A stretch of 64,000 bases of DNA from Marinobacter zhanjiangensis (lineage in GTDB: Bacteria > Pseudomonadota > Gammaproteobacteria > Pseudomonadales > Oleiphilaceae). Numbering within the stretch: position 1 is the first letter of the stretch; each line of letters starts with the position of its first letter. Below the pieces are notes generated by a model. The model saw only the letters and a program-made list of their open reading frames with translations. It was not told the DNA's origin and searched no databases. The stretch lies in contig NZ_BMXV01000006.1 in the NCBI RefSeq assembly GCF_014651935.1, positions 186,001 through 250,000 of the forward strand, read 5' to 3'. The translations under genes were made by a program, and so were the position numbers. Below, one piece after another: positions 47,326 through 56,022 of the stretch.

Positions 47326-47481
47326 CAGGTTGAGAACAATTTTCGGGACCGTCGGCAGCCAGGGATGTCTGCCGTCGAACTCTATGACCGCCATGGACGG
47401 CGGGAATGCCGATTTTGCAGGAGCAAAACATCGGCCAGGCACGTACTTGCGGGGCGTGTCCCGAAAATAGTTATCGACCTG
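47326..47481. mobile_element. MITE-like element with 24-base inverted ends
   Basis: A 156-base segment with terminal inverted repeats of 24 bases (21 of 24 match; left arm ends AATTTTCGGGAC at 47349, right arm begins GTCCCGAAAATAGTT at 47458). Between them are three hairpins: CGGCAG/CTGCCG (47353-47374), CCGCC/GGCGG (47388-47403) and GATTTTGC/GCAAAACATC (about 47411-47432). No gene fits inside. It looks like a small non-autonomous element or a compound REP-type repeat. With the preceding palindrome it fills the 480-base gap between thiC and nudF. Confidence 0.6.
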
Positions 47482-47609
47482 TGATTCCTGCACCGTAGCC
47501 TCAGGCTTGGATGAACTAATCAATGCCTGACATAGCAACTTGCAAACCCCCACGCCATCCGGCTATCGTTCTTCATCACGCCCAATTACTCATCAAGCCC
47601 GGAATCACC

Positions 47610-48245
47610 ATGACCGAGAAGACGCCAGAACCATTCCAGTTCAAGGCCAGCGATGTGGATATCCGCAGCCGGGAAACGGTTTTCCAGGGCTTTTTCCGCA
47701 TGGACAAGATCCGGCTGACCCATCCCCGTTTCGACGGCACCACCATGCCCGAATTTACCCGTGAACTCTTTGTTCGCGGCGATGCCACCTGCGTACTGCC
47801 CTACGATCCGGAGCGGGACGAGGTCGTGCTTCTGGAGCAGTTCCGGATGGGGGCCATCGGCCGGGACCAGTCGCCCTGGCTGCTGGAGCTGGTGGCCGGC
47901 ATGAACGAAGATGGCGAAAGCCCGGAAGAGGTAGCCCACCGCGAAGCAGAGGAAGAGGCCGGGCTGACCTTCGACCGGCTTGAGAAGATCAGCGAATACC
48001 TGGTATCCCCGGGCGGCACTACTGAAATGGTCTACCTTTACGCAGGGCAGATCAGCACTGAGGAAGCCGGCGGCCTGTTCGGGCTGGACCATGAGCACGA
48101 AGACATCCGGGCGCACGTATTCAGTGCCGCCGAAGCCTTCACCATGATCAGCGATGGCCGTATCAATAATGCCGCTGCCATCATTGCAATACAGTGGCTG
48201 CGACTGAACCGCGACCGCCTGCGGGATGAGTGGAGCCGACCATGA
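47610..48245 (+). CDS. nudF: ADP-ribose pyrophosphatase
   Basis: A 211-residue Nudix hydrolase. The Nudix box is GMNEDGESPEEVAHREAEEE followed by AGL, and the NudF-specific proline-containing YLVSPGGTTEMVYLYAG follows. It splits ADP-ribose into AMP and ribose-5-phosphate. ATG 47610 gives the E. coli length (209); the frame is open further upstream without conservation. Its end overlaps yqiB (ATGA). Confidence 0.93.
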   Translation: MTEKTPEPFQFKASDVDIRSRETVFQGFFRMDKIRLTHPRFDGTTMPEFTRELFVRGDATCVLPYDPERDEVVLLEQFRMGAIGRDQSPWLLELVAGMNEDGESPEEVAHREAEEEAGLTFDRLEKISEYLVSPGGTTEMVYLYAGQISTEEAGGLFGLDHEHEDIRAHVFSAAEAFTMISDGRINNAAAIIAIQWLRLNRDRLRDEWSRP

Positions 48246-48730
48246 GCGCTACCACTCTGCGCAGGCACCGCTATGTGCCGGACCTGCAGCGCCTTGGCGC
48301 ATTATGTGAAGGCAACTATCAGCGTTTGCGTCGCCTGCGGAACCTGGAAACCAACGACAGCGATGTGCTCCAGTTTGACCTGCACCGGGAGTCCCACTAC
48401 CTGGGGCGGGTCAGCATTTCGGTTCTGCAGCAGACCCGCTACACCGAAACCCTCTTGCTCGAGCAGATCCACAACAGTGGCCGGTGGCTCAATAACCCCG
48501 AACTGACGGTAAGGGTTTACCACGATGCCAGCATGGCCGAAGTGATCAGTTTTTACGGCAACCGGCAGATTGCCGCCGTGAACGATTACCCCAACCGTTT
48601 CATGCACCATCCGGATGAAAAGGTTCAGCTCAACGGTTTCGTCGCTGACTGGCTGGATTATTGTCTCCGGTTCGGCCATGTGATTCCGGAGCGTAGCCAA
48701 TGGCGCCACTCTGACGGTGTTGAAGGTTAG
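48242..48730 (+). CDS. yqiB: DUF1249 protein YqiB
   Basis: A 162-residue protein of the DUF1249 family: YVPDLQRLGALCEGNYQRLRRL near the start, then VRVYHDASMAEVISF and the C-terminal EKVQLNGFVADWLDYCLRFGH. The family is always near nudF and cpdA in gammaproteobacteria, but has no known function. Overlaps nudF by 4 bases. Confidence 0.9.
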   Translation: MSATTLRRHRYVPDLQRLGALCEGNYQRLRRLRNLETNDSDVLQFDLHRESHYLGRVSISVLQQTRYTETLLLEQIHNSGRWLNNPELTVRVYHDASMAEVISFYGNRQIAAVNDYPNRFMHHPDEKVQLNGFVADWLDYCLRFGHVIPERSQWRHSDGVEG

Positions 48731-48879
48731 TGGTGTCACCCAATTAGTAAACTATTGTAAAAGGTCCCTCCATATACCCTCCGACTTGTGACTGATGTTT
48801 ACGTTGTGTGCGTAAAATCCATCTACCATCGAGTATCCAGACGGGACACCGGTCCATTGGTAGACGGATGAAGAACGCA

Positions 48880-49716
48880 ATGCCAGCACTTGATCACAGG
48901 TCACCCGTAATGGTCAGCCCCGCCAATGGTCGGGCCGCGCGGGTATTACAGATTACTGACCCACACCTGATGGCTGATACGGAAGGTTCGCTGTTAGGGG
49001 TCCGCACCCGCGACAGCCTGGATGCCGTGGTGCAGTGTGCGCGGAACGAGTATGGTGAGCCGGACCTGTTGCTGGCGACCGGCGACCTGGCCCAGGATGC
49101 TTCGGAGGCGGCCTACCACGAATTTGCCCGTCAGGTTTCCGTGTTTGGTTGCCAGTCGAGCTGGGTGGCAGGTAATCACGATGACAGCGAACTGCTTTCC
49201 GAGATCGCCCGCCACTATCGCGCCGCTGGCCGTCACCTCCTGCTCGGACAGTGGCAGGTGATCATGCTGGACTCTTCGGTGAAGGGGCAGGTGCACGGTC
49301 ATCTTGAGTCCGAAGAGCTGGCTTTTCTGGAGGGAGCACTGGCGGCCCACCCCGAGCGGCCGGCGCTGATCAGTCTTCATCATCACCCGGTCGAGATCGA
49401 GACCCAGTGGATGAACCCTATAGGCCTCAGCAACCGGGATGAATTCTGGCGCGTTGTCGATCGCTTCGAGAATGTCCGCGGTGTGCTGTGGGGCCACATC
49501 CACCAGGACCTGGACCTCTATCGCGGCAAGGTTCGCCTGATGGCGACTCCCTCCACCTGCATCCAGTTCGAGGCCGGCTCCACGGACTTTTCGGTGGAGC
49601 GCCAGGCGCCGGGCTTCCGCTGGCTGGATCTCGGCAGCGATGGCTCTATCGACACCGGCGTGGTGCGGGCAACGGACTTCCGGTATGACCTGGATACCAA
49701 CAGCAGCGGCTACTGA
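48880..49716 (+). CDS. cpdA: 3',5'-cyclic-AMP phosphodiesterase
   Basis: A 278-residue metallophosphoesterase. The five metal motifs are intact: ITDPHL, GDLAQD, VAGNHDD, LHHHPV and GHIHQDLDL. CpdA hydrolyses cAMP and so modulates CRP signalling. The start is uncertain: ATG 48880 gives the E. coli-like length (275), while ATG 48868 and GTG 48808 are in frame upstream. Context nudF-yqiB-cpdA-yqiA matches E. coli. Confidence 0.9.
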   Translation: MPALDHRSPVMVSPANGRAARVLQITDPHLMADTEGSLLGVRTRDSLDAVVQCARNEYGEPDLLLATGDLAQDASEAAYHEFARQVSVFGCQSSWVAGNHDDSELLSEIARHYRAAGRHLLLGQWQVIMLDSSVKGQVHGHLESEELAFLEGALAAHPERPALISLHHHPVEIETQWMNPIGLSNRDEFWRVVDRFENVRGVLWGHIHQDLDLYRGKVRLMATPSTCIQFEAGSTDFSVERQAPGFRWLDLGSDGSIDTGVVRATDFRYDLDTNSSGY

Positions 49717-49808
49717 GGAAGGGGGGCGGCTGCCCGTACGGTGACCTTTTGCGGGATCTGTCGTTAAACTGGCGACTTTCTGTTCAGACAACCTGTCAGG
49801 TGTAATCC

Positions 49809-50408
49809 ATGACGTCTTCCGCTGGTCCCTTGCTGGTGTATCTCCATGGCTTCAACAGTTCCCCGAAATCCCGCAAGGTCTCCGAGCTTCGTGACCTGTT
49901 GCCTGAGCTGGCGCCGGAGGTCGAACTGGTGGTGCCCGAGCTGGGCTTTGACCCTGAACAGGCCCTGACGCGTGCCAGTGAGGCCGTCGCCAGTGCCGGT
50001 GACCGGCCGGTCGGGCTGATTGGCAGTTCCATGGGCGGGTTTTATGCATCCGTGCTGTCCGCCCGCCTGAATATCCGGGCCGCGCTGGTCAATCCGGCGG
50101 CCTGGCCCTGCCGTCTTTTGCAGGACCATCTGGGGCCCCAGCACAACCCCTATACTGGTGAAGACTACGAACTGACCCCGGCTCACACCGCGAAACTTGA
50201 AGCCATGGAGCCCGGTGGCGCAGTCGACCGTAGAAACCTGTTCATCCTGGTGCAGACGGCGGATGAGACACTGGATTACCGTGAGGTACTGGCCAAGCAT
50301 CCGGGCTCCATGACCTGGATACAGCCGGGGGGCGATCATCGCTTCCAGCGGTTCGAGCGGGTTGTGCCGGCCATTCTGGCGTTCCTGTTTCGGGGCAGTT
50401 TCCGGTAA
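49809..50408 (+). CDS. yqiA: YqiA-type alpha/beta hydrolase (esterase)
   Basis: A 199-residue hydrolase: LLVYLHGFNSSPKSRKV (oxyanion loop), nucleophile serine in GLIGSSMGGFYAS, acid in VQTADETLDY and histidine in GGDHRFQRFER. YqiA of E. coli hydrolyses short acyl esters in vitro; its natural substrate is unknown. It closes the nudF-yqiB-cpdA-yqiA run; parE, next in E. coli, is replaced here by gcvH. Confidence 0.9.
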   Translation: MTSSAGPLLVYLHGFNSSPKSRKVSELRDLLPELAPEVELVVPELGFDPEQALTRASEAVASAGDRPVGLIGSSMGGFYASVLSARLNIRAALVNPAAWPCRLLQDHLGPQHNPYTGEDYELTPAHTAKLEAMEPGGAVDRRNLFILVQTADETLDYREVLAKHPGSMTWIQPGGDHRFQRFERVVPAILAFLFRGSFR

Positions 50409-50442
50409 ACTGCGGCAAATTCTCCAGCCATGGACAATCGAT

Positions 50443-50832
50443 ATGAGTGAAATACCTGCCGATCTCAAATACATCGAGACCCACCAGTGGGTGAGGGTGT
50501 CGGACGATGGCACCGCCACTGTCGGCATTACCGACTTTGCCCAGGAGCAGCTGGGTGACGTAGTCTACATCGGCCTGCCGGAAGTGGGAGACACCGTTAC
50601 TGGCGGCGAGGAAGCGGGTGTGGCCGAGTCGGTCAAGTCCGCCTCTGATGTGTTCAGCCCGGTAACCGGTGATGTTATCGAGATCAATGAGGCTCTCGAG
50701 GAAGAACCGGAAAAGGTCAACGAGGATCCCTACGGCGAGGGCTGGCTGTACCGGGTGAAACTGGCAGACCGGGGCGAGCTGGATGGCCTGATGGATGCGG
50801 CCGGCTATGGTGACCTGCTTGCCGATGCATAA
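50443..50832 (+). CDS. gcvH: Glycine cleavage system H protein
   Basis: A 129-residue lipoyl carrier. The lipoyl-lysine site is ESVKSASDVFSPVTGDV, inside the conserved THQWVRV...GITDFAQEQLGDVVYI frame. It shuttles the aminomethyl group between the P and T proteins, which are not encoded in the window. The standalone copy could also feed lipoate relay. Length equals E. coli GcvH (129). The ribosome site is weak. Confidence 0.95.
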   Translation: MSEIPADLKYIETHQWVRVSDDGTATVGITDFAQEQLGDVVYIGLPEVGDTVTGGEEAGVAESVKSASDVFSPVTGDVIEINEALEEEPEKVNEDPYGEGWLYRVKLADRGELDGLMDAAGYGDLLADA

Positions 50833-50844
50833 GGTGGGTGTTTG

Positions 50845-52041
50845 ATGGATTTCCCCATACTCTACCTGCGCAAGGGCGCTGAACGGCGACTCAGGGCCGG
50901 ACACCTCTGGGTGTACAGCAATGAGGTGGATACCCGCCGTTCGCCGCTGACCGACTTCGAGGCCGGCGCGCAGGCACAGCTGCGGGCCGCCAATAACAAG
51001 CCGCTGGGCACCCTGTTCGTGAATCCCCGTGCCCTGATCTGCGGTCGGCTGATCAGCCGTGACCCGAATAGCGGCATGACACCGAAACGCCTTACCGATC
51101 GCCTGGAGATGGCCCTGAAACTCCGTGACCGGGTGTTTCCCGAACCCTGGTACCGCTGGGTCTATGGCGATGGCGACGGCCTGTCGGGCCTGGTCATCGA
51201 CCGGTTCGACGATGTGGTCGTGGTGCAGATTTCCACGGCCGGCATGGAGACCATGAAAGACTCCATCCTGCGGGCCATCGAGCGTCTGGTCCACCCCACG
51301 GCCATTATCCTGAAGAACGATGGCAAAATGCGCTCGGTGGAAGGCCTGCCCTCGTATGTGGAGCAGCTGGACGGTGAGCCGGTAGAGACGCTGCAGGTGC
51401 GGGAGAACGGCGTGCGCTTCGAGGTGCCGTTATCCGGTGGCCAGAAAACCGGGTGGTTCTATGACCACCGCATGAACCGGGAACGGCTGCAGCATTACAG
51501 TGCCGGTTGCCGCGTACTGGACGTGTTCAGCTACGCCGGAGGCTGGGGGCTGCAGGCCGCTGCGGGTGGCGCCACGTCGGTAACCTGTGTCGACAGCTCG
51601 CGCCAGGCACTGGAGGCGGTTCAGCACAATGCGGCCCTGAACGATTTCGGCAACGTGGACACCCTCGAGGGCGATGCTTTCAGCGTGCTCAAGGAGCTCT
51701 GCGACGACAAGCAGAAGTTCGACATTGTGGTGCTGGACCCGCCGGCACTGATTCCCCGCCGTCGAGACCAGAAGGCCGGTGAGCAGGCATATGCCCGCCT
51801 CAACCAGCTGGCATTGCGGCTGCTGGAGCGTGACGGGCTGCTGGTGTCGGCCTCCTGCTCCATGCACCTGTCCCGGGACAAGCTGGTGGATATTATCCGC
51901 GGCAGCGCGCGCAAGGTGGACCGCTTCGTGCAGCTTCTGGAACAGGGGTATCAGGGGCCCGATCATCCCATGGTGCCGGGTATTCCTGAAACGGATTATC
52001 TCAAGGCCTGTTTTGTGCGGTCGCTGACGGAGTTTTTGTAG
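50845..52041 (+). CDS. rlmI: 23S rRNA m5C1962 methyltransferase (RlmI-like)
   Basis: A 398-residue class I methyltransferase. An N-terminal PUA domain (LRKGAERRLRAGHLWVYSNEV) and a central EEHUD-type region (GLSGLVIDRFDD) precede the Rossmann domain: GWFYDHRMNR, VLDVFSYAGGWGLQAAAGGA, catalytic DPPALIPRR and SASCSMHLSRD. It would methylate C1962 of 23S rRNA. A TTG lies directly before ATG 50845; the ATG is preferred. Confidence 0.87.
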   Translation: MDFPILYLRKGAERRLRAGHLWVYSNEVDTRRSPLTDFEAGAQAQLRAANNKPLGTLFVNPRALICGRLISRDPNSGMTPKRLTDRLEMALKLRDRVFPEPWYRWVYGDGDGLSGLVIDRFDDVVVVQISTAGMETMKDSILRAIERLVHPTAIILKNDGKMRSVEGLPSYVEQLDGEPVETLQVRENGVRFEVPLSGGQKTGWFYDHRMNRERLQHYSAGCRVLDVFSYAGGWGLQAAAGGATSVTCVDSSRQALEAVQHNAALNDFGNVDTLEGDAFSVLKELCDDKQKFDIVVLDPPALIPRRRDQKAGEQAYARLNQLALRLLERDGLLVSASCSMHLSRDKLVDIIRGSARKVDRFVQLLEQGYQGPDHPMVPGIPETDYLKACFVRSLTEFL

Positions 52042-52090
52042 ATCTCCTTGCTATCGCTGGCGGCGTTATCTCCTAAGCTGGTGTCTGCCA

Positions 52091-52116
52091 TTCCCTCTCC
52101 CTTGACGGGAGATGGC
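52091..52116. repeat. Degenerate CCCTCTCCC hairpin remnant
   Basis: TCTCCC and GGGAGA pair over a 5-base loop inside CCCTCTCCCTTGACGGGAG. This resembles one half of the repeat at 13192-13311. It lies in the short gap between the convergent rlmI-like and HAD genes and could help end transcription. Confidence 0.4.
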
Positions 52117-52146
52117 CTTACCAGGTCCGGAACCTGGGTGCTCGCT

Positions 52147-52803
52147 TCAATCCCGCAACGACATAACCGGCCACCCTTGCTGCCTGGCATATTGTTCAAG
52201 GGTCGGATCGGGGTCCACCGCCACCGGGTTGTCCACCAGTCGCAGCAGCGGCAGGTCATTGTGGCTGTCGCTGTAGAACCAGGCGCCTTCCAGTGTGGCG
52301 TCATGGTCCCTGAGCCACTGCTGCAGCCGTAGCACCTTGCCATCCTGAAAGCTGGGCACGCCGGTGATATCGCCCGTGTAGCGGCCGTCACGGAATTCCG
52401 GCTCGGTGGCGATGAGATGTTCAATGCCCATGGCTTCGGCAATCGGGCCAGTCACGAAGCGGTTGGTGGCGGTGATAATCATCAGGGTGTGCCCCTGGTT
52501 GCGGTGGCTGGTCAGCAACCGATCCGCCTTTGGCTGGTAGAGCGGCCTGATGCGGCTGTCCATGAATGCCTGGCGCCAGACTGCCACTTCCTCCGGATCC
52601 CGGCCGGCAATGGCGGACAGCGCGAAGCGCTGGTAGCGGTAAATATCCAACTCGCCGTTGAGGTAGTCCTGATAGAACTGGTCGTTCTGCTGGCGATGGT
52701 CGTCGGCATCCACCAGTTCTGCGTCCACCAGGAATTCACCCCAGGCGTGGTCGCTGTCGCCCGCCAGCAGGGTGTTGTCCAGGTCAAATATGGCCAGGGT
52801 CAA
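52147..52803 (-). CDS. HAD-IB family phosphatase
   Basis: A 218-residue SerB-like HAD hydrolase: motif I LAIFDLDNTLLAGD, motif II MIITATNRF, lysine in FQDGKVLRL, motif IV YSDSHNDLPLL. The four-helix cap is at about residues 15-90. Pseudomonads carry a similar gene divergent from rppH and ptsP, as here. Its substrate is not known; phosphoserine or histidinol phosphate type substrates are possible. Confidence 0.85.
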   Translation of the reverse strand: MTLAIFDLDNTLLAGDSDHAWGEFLVDAELVDADDHRQQNDQFYQDYLNGELDIYRYQRFALSAIAGRDPEEVAVWRQAFMDSRIRPLYQPKADRLLTSHRNQGHTLMIITATNRFVTGPIAEAMGIEHLIATEPEFRDGRYTGDITGVPSFQDGKVLRLQQWLRDHDATLEGAWFYSDSHNDLPLLRLVDNPVAVDPDPTLEQYARQQGWPVMSLRD

Positions 52804-53001
52804 GGGTTCTCTCCTTTAAACAGTGCTTTGACAACCGATTCTAACACGCTGAAAAGAATGCCGGCTTCGTTTGCCGACCGGTAGGCTTTCTGTAAGAATG
52901 GAGTCAATCTGGAATAAAAGTCCCTGAGTACAGGGGCCGGGATTCTGCATCATGACGACATTGCAGATCCCGCATTAACAACTTTGAGACAGGACTGTGC
53001 C

Positions 53002-53532
53002 GTGATTGATTCAGACGGTTTCAGACCCAACGTCGGAATCATTCTGGCCAACCATAAGGGCGAAGTGCTGTGGGCGAGGAGAATCGGGCAGGATTCCTGG
53101 CAGTTTCCACAGGGTGGCATCAACCATAACGAGTCGCCGGAACAGGCGCTGTACCGGGAACTGGCCGAAGAAATCGGTCTCAGTGCGGATGATGTGGAGA
53201 TCATCAGCTGTACCCGGGGCTGGCTGCGCTACCGTCTGCCCCGACGTATGGTAAGGCAGCATTCTCGCCCTGTATGCGTTGGCCAGAAACAGAAATGGTT
53301 CCTTCTGCGGATGCTTTCGCCGGACGCGTCGGTACGGGTTGACCATACCGATTCGCCGGAGTTCGACGGCTGGCAGTGGGTCAGCTATTGGTACCCGCTG
53401 GGGCAGGTGGTGTCATTCAAGCGGGAGGTGTATCGCCGGGCTCTGAGGGAACTGGGCCCCCGGCTGTTTGGTATCGTGGACCAGTGGCAGCGTGCCGAAG
53501 AAGCATTGCGCCAGCAGGACCAACAACAATGA
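53002..53532 (+). CDS. rppH: RNA pyrophosphohydrolase
   Basis: A 176-residue Nudix enzyme that converts 5'-triphosphate mRNA ends into monophosphates to start decay. [28 protein letters not shown] N-terminus, Nudix box [20 protein letters not shown] then IGL, and the KQKWFLLR block match E. coli RppH, which is also 176 residues. GTG start with AGGA upstream. PtsP follows 16 bases later, as in E. coli and Pseudomonas. Confidence 0.96.
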   Translation: MIDSDGFRPNVGIILANHKGEVLWARRIGQDSWQFPQGGINHNESPEQALYRELAEEIGLSADDVEIISCTRGWLRYRLPRRMVRQHSRPVCVGQKQKWFLLRMLSPDASVRVDHTDSPEFDGWQWVSYWYPLGQVVSFKREVYRRALRELGPRLFGIVDQWQRAEEALRQQDQQQ

Positions 53533-53548
53533 CGGATTGACACCCTCT

Positions 53549-55858
53549 ATGCTCGGTATCTTGCGAAGTATTGTTCAGGAAGTGAATGGCGCCCGTGATC
53601 TGCAGGAGTCGCTGGACATTATCGTTTCGCGGGTACAGGCCGCCATGAACACCGAGGTGTGTTCCGTCTATCTGCTGGACCCCAATTCCAACCGCTACAT
53701 CCTCATGGCCACTGAAGGTCTTCACAAAAAGGCCGTGGGCAATGTCAGCCTGGCCCATTCCGAGGGTCTCGTGGGGCTGGTGGGTTCGCGGGAAGAGCCC
53801 ATCAATCTCGAAGACGCGCCGTCCCACCCCCGTTATCGCTATTTCCCGGAGACCGGCGAAGAGCGCTTCCGTTCGTTCCTCGGTGTGCCTATTATCCACC
53901 ACCGTCGGGTACTGGGTGTTCTGGTGGTTCAGCAGAGGGTGGCATCCCGCGATTTCGATGAGGGCGAGGAAGCCTTCCTGGTCACTGTCTCCGCACAGCT
54001 GGCCGGTGTGATTGCCCACAGCGAAGCCACCGGCGCCATCAGCGGCCTGTCCCTCACCGGGGAGGAAGCCCGTGATGTATCTTTCAACGGCGTACCCGGT
54101 GCCCCGGGCGTAGCCATTGGTCGCGGGGTGGTGGTGTATCCGCCGGCGGATCTGGACGCCGTGCCGGAGAAAGCGACCGACGATCCCGAGGGAGAGCTGG
54201 CGTCTTTCAGGGAGGCGGTGAAGGCGGTCCAGGAAGACATCCAGAAGGTATCCGAACGGCTGTCGGACAAACTGCGCCCGGAAGAGCAGGCCCTGTTTGA
54301 CGTCTACCTGCGTATGCTGGGGGACAATGCCCTGCCCGGTGAGGTGGCCAACCGCATCCACAACGATGGTCTGTGGGCACAGGGGGCACTGAAGCAGGTG
54401 GTGAACCAGTATGTGCGCCACTTCGAGATGATGGATGATCACTACCTGCGCGAGCGGGCGGTGGATATCCGCGACCTGGGCCGCCGCATCCTGTCTCACC
54501 TGCAGGAAGGTGACACCCGCCAGGTGGACTACCCGGAGGGGACGGTTCTGGTCAGTGAAGAGCTGACTCCGGCCATGCTGGGCGAGGTGCCCCGCGGGCG
54601 CCTGGTGGGGCTGGTGGCGGTTCGCGGCTCCAGCAACTCCCACGTGGCCATCCTGGCCCGAGCCATGGGCGTACCCACGGTGATGGGCCTGGTGGATATC
54701 CCGGTCAACCAGCTCGATGGCAAGGAGCTGATTGTTGACGGCTTCGAGGGCCAGATATTTGCCTCGCCATCCCCCGAGCTGCGCCATTACTACCAGGAGA
54801 TCTGCGACGAGGAAGACGAACTCTTCCGCGGCCTGGAAGCGCTGCGTGACAAGCCCTGTATCACCACCGATGGCCACCGGGTCTCGCTGCTGGTGAACAC
54901 CGGCCTGATGACCGATGTGGTGCGCTCACTGAGCCATGGCGCGGAGGGCATCGGCCTGTATCGAACGGAAGTGCCTTTCATGATCAAGGAGCGCTTCCCC
55001 TCCGAACATGAGCAGCGGGATTACTACCGCGAGCAACTGGAGGCCTTTGCCCCCAATCCGGTCACTATGCGCACGCTCGATATCGGGGGTGACAAGGCGC
55101 TGAGTTACTTCCCCATCAACGAGGAAAATCCCTTCCTGGGCTGGCGGGGCATTCGCGTCAGTCTGGACCACCCGGAGATCTTCCTGGTGCAGGTACGGGC
55201 CATGCTCAAGGCGAGCGAGGGCTTCAATAACCTGCAGATCATGCTGCCCATGATCAGCAACATCTCCGAAGTGGAGGAGTCGTTGCACCTGATCTACCGG
55301 GTCTATCACGAGGTGCGGGAAGAGGGCTATCAGATCCACATGCCCCGGGTAGGCGTGATGATCGAGGTGCCGGCGGCTGTTTATCAGGTGCGGGAACTGG
55401 CGGAACGGGTGGACTTCCTGTCGGTGGGCTCCAATGACCTGACCCAGTACCTGCTGGCGGTGGATCGCAACAATCCCCGGGTAGCCCAGCTTTACCACTC
55501 CTATCATCCCGCTGTACTCCAGGCGCTGGTGCGCATCGCCCAGGATGCCCATTCCGTGGGCAAGCCGGTGACGATATGCGGCGAGCTGGCCGGCGACCCG
55601 GGCGGTGCCCTGCTGCTGATGGCCATGGGTTACGATGCCTTGTCCATGAACGCGGCCAGCCTGCCCAAGGTCAAGTCAGTGATACGCAGTATCAGTCGCG
55701 AATGGGCGATGCAGCTTCTGGAAGACGTTCTGTTGCTGGATTCGCCGCATGTGATCAAGAGCTGCGTTGACCTGGCGCTGCGCAGCGCCGGGTTTGCCCG
55801 CTATCTGCGCCCGAGCCGGACCTCGGTGCCGGTGCCCACCTATGAAAGCGCACGGTAA
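53549..55858 (+). CDS. ptsP: PEP-protein phosphotransferase PtsP (nitrogen PTS enzyme I)
   Basis: A 769-residue protein. Residues about 15-165 are a GAF domain (LQESLDIIVSRVQAAMNTE). Then come the enzyme I N-terminal domain (GVPGAPGVAIGRGVVVYPP), the phosphohistidine site GSSNSHVAILARAMGVP, and the PEP-binding barrel (GLYRTEVPFM, MRTLDIGGDKAL, GSNDLTQYLLAVDRNN, and ICGELAGDPGG). It passes phosphate from PEP to NPr and EIIA-Ntr, linking nitrogen status to regulation. Length matches Pseudomonas PtsP. The ribosome site is weak, suggesting coupling to rppH. Confidence 0.95.
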   Translation: MLGILRSIVQEVNGARDLQESLDIIVSRVQAAMNTEVCSVYLLDPNSNRYILMATEGLHKKAVGNVSLAHSEGLVGLVGSREEPINLEDAPSHPRYRYFPETGEERFRSFLGVPIIHHRRVLGVLVVQQRVASRDFDEGEEAFLVTVSAQLAGVIAHSEATGAISGLSLTGEEARDVSFNGVPGAPGVAIGRGVVVYPPADLDAVPEKATDDPEGELASFREAVKAVQEDIQKVSERLSDKLRPEEQALFDVYLRMLGDNALPGEVANRIHNDGLWAQGALKQVVNQYVRHFEMMDDHYLRERAVDIRDLGRRILSHLQEGDTRQVDYPEGTVLVSEELTPAMLGEVPRGRLVGLVAVRGSSNSHVAILARAMGVPTVMGLVDIPVNQLDGKELIVDGFEGQIFASPSPELRHYYQEICDEEDELFRGLEALRDKPCITTDGHRVSLLVNTGLMTDVVRSLSHGAEGIGLYRTEVPFMIKERFPSEHEQRDYYREQLEAFAPNPVTMRTLDIGGDKALSYFPINEENPFLGWRGIRVSLDHPEIFLVQVRAMLKASEGFNNLQIMLPMISNISEVEESLHLIYRVYHEVREEGYQIHMPRVGVMIEVPAAVYQVRELAERVDFLSVGSNDLTQYLLAVDRNNPRVAQLYHSYHPAVLQALVRIAQDAHSVGKPVTICGELAGDPGGALLLMAMGYDALSMNAASLPKVKSVIRSISREWAMQLLEDVLLLDSPHVIKSCVDLALRSAGFARYLRPSRTSVPVPTYESAR

Positions 55859-56022
55859 CGCCGTTCACTGTCCTGCTGGCACTTTTGTCAGAATTTGAGG
55901 TGAGTATTCTAATTCGCGCTGTTAGTTTGAAATATAACAGGACCTGACGTTTTCGCCGCAGTAGCTCTGGCCGACTGAGTATGAGGTGTCGGGGCTTCTT
56001 GACCGTAGGGGGAAGTAACAGC

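Noticed and set aside
53417..54877. 486-codon open frame opposite rppH/ptsP
   Set aside because: Antisense shadow of ptsP; composition is typical of codon-mirror frames (many His, Gln and Gly).
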